Shown here in pieces: positions 18,775-24,846 of a DNA stretch of 24,846 nt. Under the pieces are notes generated by a model that had not been told where the DNA came from, did no database searches, and saw only the letters and a list, made by a program, of their open reading frames with translations. Source of the stretch: Saccoglossus kowalevskii (Eukaryota > Hemichordata > Enteropneusta > Harrimaniidae). The stretch is taken from positions 1 to 24,846 of the forward strand of contig NW_003137332.1 of NCBI RefSeq assembly GCF_000003605.2. Direction: 5' to 3'. The position numbers and the translations under genes are program-made. The stretch's first letter is position 1. Each line of letters starts with the position of its first letter.

Positions 18775-18815
18775 CTAAAAGGAAGCCAAGCTCGGCTGAT
18801 GGATTATGCTTTTCC

Positions 18816-20965
18816 GCTAATTATGTGAACTGTACAGTTGCTAAACGATTCACACAGAAAGCATGTCCGATCCATACTGTGTTCATAATATATGTATAGG
18901 GAGCATGGATGAACTTGCTGAAGGTCCCGTAAAACTGAACACTGTAATCAGAAAGCGTGGTCTTATAGTTTCACTTATGTGCGTCCATCCACACCTGTAT
19001 CTAAGACATGCCTGGGATTCATATGCTACTTTACTCATGATTCAAAGGGATACTGCATGTTACATGCTAGGGTTGCATTTCCAATAGTGTAGTAAAATGT
19101 AGTATTATCGTACTATAATAAAGAATTTAAAAGTGAAAATTCATTTCAATAAATTGCACACTAAACTTGGACAGAAACATATTTATTACTAGTTTCGTAC
19201 CAACTCCATCCGGGTACCAAAGTGCACATATGTGCGAAAACTGTAAATGTGTCTACTCTTGGTGGAAAGGAGAGAAAATATTCAAAGATCAAAAGTAAAG
19301 CGTGTTTTTCATGTTTGTGAGTACACTGCAATCATGTGTAGTAGTGTAAATGATATGGGTCGCCATGATTGTGTCATAAGCGTCAACTCTCTGGTAAAAT
19401 AGAGTCCTCGACCATTAATTACATCCACTTCGATCGGTAGTTTATTTCACACATGGGTTTAGTGGCCTCATTGTGGCAGTACAGCGTCTGGGAGTCGCCA
19501 ATTTGAGATTTGTAAAGTTATTTATATTTTATAACTTCTTAAAATATCATGATTATATATGCTTAAATATGGGTCGTTAATGATTCTTCTTTTCTTGTAT
19601 TATTTTTGATATGGTTTTTAATTGTGCAACTTGCCAATCAATGTCAAGAAATTAAAAATGTCCTGTGCGATTTTGCAAATATCCTGCTATATATCCATGT
19701 TAATGTTCAAAATTCATAAAATCTACAAGCATTTTTGTATATCTGGAACGTTTATGTTATTCAAATTTAATACGTACATTGAATTTACAGGAACCTTTAA
19801 TTCATGCAATATTTTCTCCCAGATCTGGGATTCAAAATTGTTTTTAGGACAATGCGCGAAAATCGTTCTGTCCACAGGAAGCACCACATTCACGCGCTTT
19901 CAACATAGAACTAGTGATATTATTTACAATGGACAGGTAAAAGCGATGTCAATGTGTCAAAGTATTCAAACATTTTGAAACCATCATCACCAAAATGACG
20001 TATATTATAAACCAACTGATTTTGTTAATTAACCTTAATTTATTGCCCAAAATAATATGTAAAAATAGACTGTAAATAGACACTGTCATGTTTTTGTTTG
20101 GCCATGTGGTTTATGTTATCATCATACTAGTATATACTCAATCTATTTTATAGATACTGTTTTTTGCCTTTGCATAGTGCTGTATAATGAATGCATGGAA
20201 GATTCAAATGTTCATGTAAAACCTGAAAAAACATGTATCGCGTTGTTAACACGTTGCGCTTGAGACCACTAAGATTGGGACTACACGCCGATTTTAGATT
20301 TGCATTTAATTATTGAATCTATTATTAAGATGAAAAGGCCTAATTGTTAAAATTCTCAGATTTTGAGAATTATATAATGACTGCGTGTCGCACACTGCTA
20401 CAAAATACATCTGATTTGCATTTAACATGCTCGATTATTATCATTACTCCCAGCATGCAACGTACTAAATGGCGTTTACTTGAGACCACTCTGTCACTCC
20501 CACTGTTTTCTAAATTCAATCGCTGAGTAATACTCAAGTAATACGATATGACACCATATACATGTATTCACACTTTCGTAAATTGAAAATGGTAAATAGT
20601 TCTTGTCGCATAATGATAGAGGGTGAGGACAATCTGTGTTCACGCGGTCTGATCATGTTAATTGTGTGAACAGGGACCCTGTATCTATTAGGGTTAACAA
20701 TATAATAGTTTAAATATAATAATTTTTAAGTGGTTTTCAAAATTCTTCATTATATTACAAAAACTCGTCGACAAAATAATACAATACAGAATGAGACCAT
20801 CGGTGGAATGACGGATTGTATTCGAGTATGCTTTAGCGCTGCAGTCTTATGAACAAAAACAGTTTACACATTGTGAATTCGTCACAGAGGACTAGACGTG
20901 TTGAGAAGAGTTGAGATGAGTCGGAGCGTGTCCAGTCGGGCAGTGTGGCTTTAGGAACATGTACT
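18816..20965. other. AT-rich region, possible intron of the minus-strand frame; no gene recognised
   Basis: About 2.1 kb. The 118-codon plus-strand frame at 19622-19978 is the longest non-repetitive one in the window, and the opposite strand is also open for about 58 codons across 19750-19910, but neither resembles a known domain. Confidence 0.45.
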
Positions 20966-21090
20966 CCACTATTACTCAGCCATTGAAAGTTGGTTCCGGC
21001 TACATCACTATTACCCAGACAATGTAAGTTGGTTTAGTCACGCCTTCTTTACATATACCCAGCCAGTTTAGATTGGTTCAGGTACTTCTG
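20966..21090. repeat. Diverged tandem repeat, three copies of about 39-44 bp
   Basis: ACTATTACTCAGCC...AAGTTGGTT, ACTATTACCCAGAC...AAGTTGGTT and ACATATACCCAGCC...GATTGGTT lie in a row. The first interval is 39 bases, the second about 44. The sequence is unrelated to the 39-bp minisatellite at 17273-18338. Confidence 0.6.
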
Positions 21091-21092
21091 CT

Positions 21093-24000
21093 ATACACGG
21101 CCGGTCAATAAATTGTAAATTGTTTATCGACATTTACTTTCGATTTATATGAGCAGCTGTATTGTTTCAGTTATTTTGTAAATGTCACAACAATGAACTG
21201 ACAACAGCCAAATAAATACGGAAACTATTGCACCATTGAATGCCGAGAAATGTATTCATTTGTATACAGATATATTTAGTCAGTCCATTAATCAATCAAT
21301 GTGCAGTGGATGTATATGATTTTCATTGTCGATGCAAAGTTTAGAATTCAATTTCGGTAAAAACTTGTCAATAGTTTGGGGAGAAATCTAATTTCTTTTT
21401 AATCCAAACTGATGTTAATCTGCATGAAAACTAATTATATAATATGCTAAGTTACTATAATACGTACAGGAAAGACAGTGGCTCACATGACCAAGAGTAA
21501 TATTAATACCTCATAGCTTATAACCAGAATCAATTCCTTCAACACATCACGCGTGTTTCTAATTTCTAGCACATTGGGACATTGTATTAGTAATCTATAA
21601 TTATAGAGATGCATTAACAAATTTACGATTAGGATTTCAACAGATTCTAAAATACTGATATAACACAAGAGTGGGTTTCTATTTATGCATATACCTCTTA
21701 CAAACAAACAGAAATAATTTGTTTTAAAAACTGAAAACAATTGAATGATAGAAACCCTGATGTTATAAATTACTGAATACATAGTATTATCTTATGTTTG
21801 CTATTGCGTTTATTCGATTATTCCATTCTTGATATACTACATTTTGTTTTAAGCATGAATGAGCACACACGTCACTTAATCTTGGTATTTTCATTATAAG
21901 TACACAATTCGCAAGAAATTAATTGTCCTATTCAATTTAATTATACCCCAATAATATCAAATAACCGCTTCAAACAAATTAGATGACGTTGAGTTTAAAT
22001 TAGATCCCAAATAACCTTGCAACATTTGACCCCTCCTAATTACTGTAACAAGACATCTGATGCCATATTACTGTACTTCATAACATAAATTAATATCTGA
22101 ACGAAATCATAATTAATGACAGGCGAGAAATGTGGATGTGAAATGTGATACAAGCATATATCTTGAAATGTACAATTCTGCTCTAGTATGTTTTACAGAC
22201 AATGTGTTTAACTCGGGATTCGCAATTCGGCAAAATACCACAAACAATTGCATTGTGTCAAGCAGAACAAATGTTCGTCTCCACATTTTTCACGAAAATG
22301 TATTCTGTAGTTACTGTATACTGTGAAAACGACTCACAAGACACTCATTCAACACTCTTCTTAACACAGAGTAAGAGTCGGTCCATTCCTGGCTTTTTCT
22401 CTAGTCACTCAGCATGGCCGCTCAAATTGTCCGTTGTACTGTGCGATATACCCTGGCATGACGATGTCCTCGTAAATTGCAGATGGTTTTCAGGTTGGTG
22501 TTTCTATTTAGATTTTAGATTATATGTTTCGGCATTCTAGTCGAGACTTCTCCTTACCGTATGTGGTCAACTAGTCCTTATCGTCGGACGATACGTCATG
22601 ATCAGGTTTTCCTGCATAATAGAATATTGCAATGAGACTTGACCTGCCATTGCCTGTGACCCCTGTTTGATTGAAAGATGTTGGTTAACAACATGTCTCT
22701 CCATATCGCTAGAAATACGATATAGTTCACTCAGTTACTTCTGATTTGTTATTACTGCAATATTACTACTAATTTAATAACTGACTGATAGTCACTTTGG
22801 TTAAGTATCTGCTATTAATTATACATATACAGACATATATATTCAATATCTGGCCAGACCAAACAGTTCGTCTTTAAGCCATCAATCAATCATTCATATA
22901 ATTCAGTTCCAAATGAAATAATTGCGTGTTCTGTGTAAAATAATATTGGACAAATGTTCCACGGTTTATACACACGCCATATATCACATGTATATTATCT
23001 AGATAGATGATTTACATACTACCAGGATCACAGTATCTTTTGAGGTTAAACGTGATACTTCCAGACGAGATCACACAATATAAACTACAATTAAATGTAT
23101 ACATCATTATTGTAATCTTAAGAAATAGAGTGAAACGTGTTAAGAATTGCTCTGTGATTTAGACATTCTCTAAAAGACACTAAGCATGCTAATACCTATA
23201 CATCACATGAAAGCTTAGTTATAGGCGAATAAGGCAGTGCACATGTGCTACTAATGATGTTCAAGGGATGAAGCTATTCGTTTGTTGGCTATTCCGACAA
23301 ATTAACAATTTTAATCATGCGAACAACCTGTAAATTGCACAGAGGCACTGAAGGCTAGAGGATTACGTCTCGACCCACAACTACAGCAAATAACTAACAA
23401 CTAATTTTCCGGTAGTATTTTTGTAGTTATTTTGTCATAGCTAGAAAACAAAGGCAAATATATTAAAACCGAGGACTCGATCGTTGAGCTTACAAACATT
23501 CGCCTATATTGAGGCTTTCAGATGCTACATAGACTATTGTAGTAGCATTCTCAGTAACTTTGTCTGAACCAAAGTTCAACTTTTGACATTTTTTACCCCT
23601 CTTGCTACCTTGAGGTGAGTACAGTTTCCATTTTCAGATTTATCGACATGTGATTGGGTAATGCATGTTGATGGAGATGTGGCGCCACCAGCTGCATCCA
23701 CAACATTCTAAAGATATGCTTTTACACAGAAAACCTAAAATACAGCGTTAGGGCATATTCATACAGCCTAACCCGAATTAGTGATTTTAAATAAGAATAT
23801 AAATAATATAGAAGTGAATTTTTTTATAGTTACAATAACATGGCATCCGTATTCTGTCTTAAGTTTGTTTTCACTAGTAAGAGTATACATATATTGGAAG
23901 AGTGCGCTGGACACATATAACAGGTACTCTTGGGACGTTTTGTTTCAGAAATGTTATTTGAGTAAATGTGTTGTGTAAATAAATGCGACATGGATGTTTA

Positions 24001-24335
24001 GTGTAAATTAGTAGAGGATGTTTCAATGGTGCTACTTGTCAACTTTCCCCATACCACTCACTATATAATAATGTTAAAACTGTTATGCTGACTATACAGT
24101 TGTCGAATATAATTATCATCAACCATAAGACTATTCGATTAGTACACCTTGCCGGCAGCCATTCGTTCGACTATTAGTAACGCAGATCTATATCGACTTT
24201 AAAATCTGAAATCCTAACTACATTCATCACGTCATATGATGCACGTTCGATGATCGTCCAATCAAGGAAGATCTGATCAGAATTGTGCTGCTCGATTCCG
24301 CTCTCACCTGGCAATTGAAGATTAATGAGCGACGT
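21093..24335. other. AT-rich region, no gene recognised
   Basis: About 3.2 kb with open frames of 64-112 codons and no recognisable motif. A short hairpin, ATGTTG-GTTAA-CAACAT, lies near 22678-22695. One possible acceptor (GGCTTTTTCTCTAG at about 22391-22404) precedes an ATGG start context but leads to a stop after 15 codons. Confidence 0.45.
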
Positions 24336-24452
24336 GTCACGTGACCAATCGCATTGTGCGCACTGTTCTGCTTCTGTTCTTACAAAACACGGCCTGCAGT
24401 CGGTCGTGACTCGATAAGGTGTATATACTCCGTCCAGACAACTGATCAGATT
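24336..24452 (+). promoter_or_regulatory. Possible core promoter: E-box, CCAAT, TATA, initiator
   Basis: GTCACGTGAC at 24336-24345 is a 10-bp palindrome holding the CACGTG E-box and overlaps a CCAAT box at 24345-24349. TATATA lies at 24422-24427 and TCAGAT, an initiator-like word with its A at 24448, about 26 bases after the TATA start. Order and spacing suit a plus-strand promoter starting near 24448. A donor-like TTGGTAGGTA follows at about 24467-24476. No coding exon is visible in the remaining 370 bases. Confidence 0.3.
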
Positions 24453-24476
24453 ACAGTATATTGGTAGGTACATAAT

Positions 24477-24846
24477 TATTTACTTCGGCATTCACAGTAA
24501 TTAAGTAGCGATTGCGAAACACATTTGTTAATGTTCTGTAACATCTAATCTCCTATTTGTTAATATACATAATAGAAGTACCCGTGTTTTAAATGTGTAT
24601 TTTAGCACGCATAATTAGCCCTTAGATTTAATACCTAAAACGTATGCGGTATGTGTGGTTGTCGATGGTTGCCTGGATGGCAGCGTTGTTCGTACTTGGC
24701 ATGTTGCCGACTATCGTTAGGTTGTAATATTTCTACCATGATGTGTGTGTTTATGTGGCTGCAGCTTATAGTACTCAATATCATGTTATAAACGAGAATA
24801 TAATGTTCTTTGTCAACTTTCCCGATCATCTGTTTTTTATAAAGAA
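24477..24846. other. Right edge of the window, nothing recognised
   Basis: AT-rich sequence with one 64-codon minus-strand frame without motifs. If the promoter to the left is real, this would be first-intron or 5' UTR sequence. Confidence 0.4.

Noticed and set aside
19622-19978. 118-codon plus-strand frame, with a 58-codon open stretch on the opposite strand
   Set aside because: No recognisable domain on either strand. By my rough estimate about one frame of this length is expected by chance in a window this size and composition. I considered a LINE C-terminal relic but saw no conserved Cys/His pattern.
22391-22471. Possible exon after GGCTTTTTCTCTAG with an ATGG start context
   Set aside because: The ATG frame closes after 15 codons, no good donor lies before the stop, and the alternative frame has no motif.
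22202-22540. 112-codon plus-strand frame
   Set aside because: No motif, mixed composition and no splice or promoter context; treated as a chance frame.
24174-24473. 99-codon minus-strand frame
   Set aside because: No recognisable domain, and it overlaps the candidate plus-strand promoter; its length is within chance expectation.

Overview
The window looks like AT-rich, gene-poor nuclear DNA of an animal, probably a marine invertebrate and perhaps a mollusc. The evidence is a gag-like coiled-coil retroelement ORF beside an LTR with a tRNA-Pro primer site, a decayed non-LTR retrotransposon with an AP-type endonuclease and a C-terminal zinc knuckle, a large satellite, a large minisatellite, and no compact gene array. 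The taxon is inferred from element style only. There are no bacterial operons, CRISPR arrays or recognisable tRNA or rRNA genes.

Layout. 1-962 is the 5' end of an LTR retrotransposon on the minus strand, leaving the window at its left edge. It has an LTR (left edge 421; right edge 962 or 876), an 18-base primer-binding site matching tRNA-Pro at 16 of 18 bases, and a gag-like frame from 376 broken by one nonsense codon. Its U3 side carries heat-shock-element motifs. 3040-5488 is a satellite of about 62-bp monomers with two higher-order organisations (60+63 bp dimers, then 6- and 7-mers). A decayed LINE relic (about 5485-6460) follows; it keeps part of its endonuclease and its C-terminal zinc knuckle but lacks the reverse transcriptase core. 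Satellite resumes at about 6466, so the LINE sits inside the array. 6526-15941 is mostly featureless, with simple repeats and a four-copy 33-bp minisatellite. A small inverted-repeat element lies at 15942-16060.

16301-18338 is the most informative block: a 39-bp minisatellite interrupted by an 832-bp insertion (16436-17267). The insertion has TGTCA...TGACA ends and a 5-bp target-site duplication, and removing it with one duplicate restores an exact 39-bp unit. I read it as a solo LTR in minus orientation with a TATA box, an inverted CCAAT box and a duplicated U3 segment.

Right of this, an unrecognised but coding-like frame on the minus strand (18584-18774, possibly to 18812) could be one exon of a host gene. 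A possible plus-strand core promoter (E-box, CCAAT, TATA, initiator) lies at 24336-24452. No complete protein-coding gene was found. Most open frames of 60-118 codons are no longer than chance predicts in DNA this AT-rich, given the number of frames examined.
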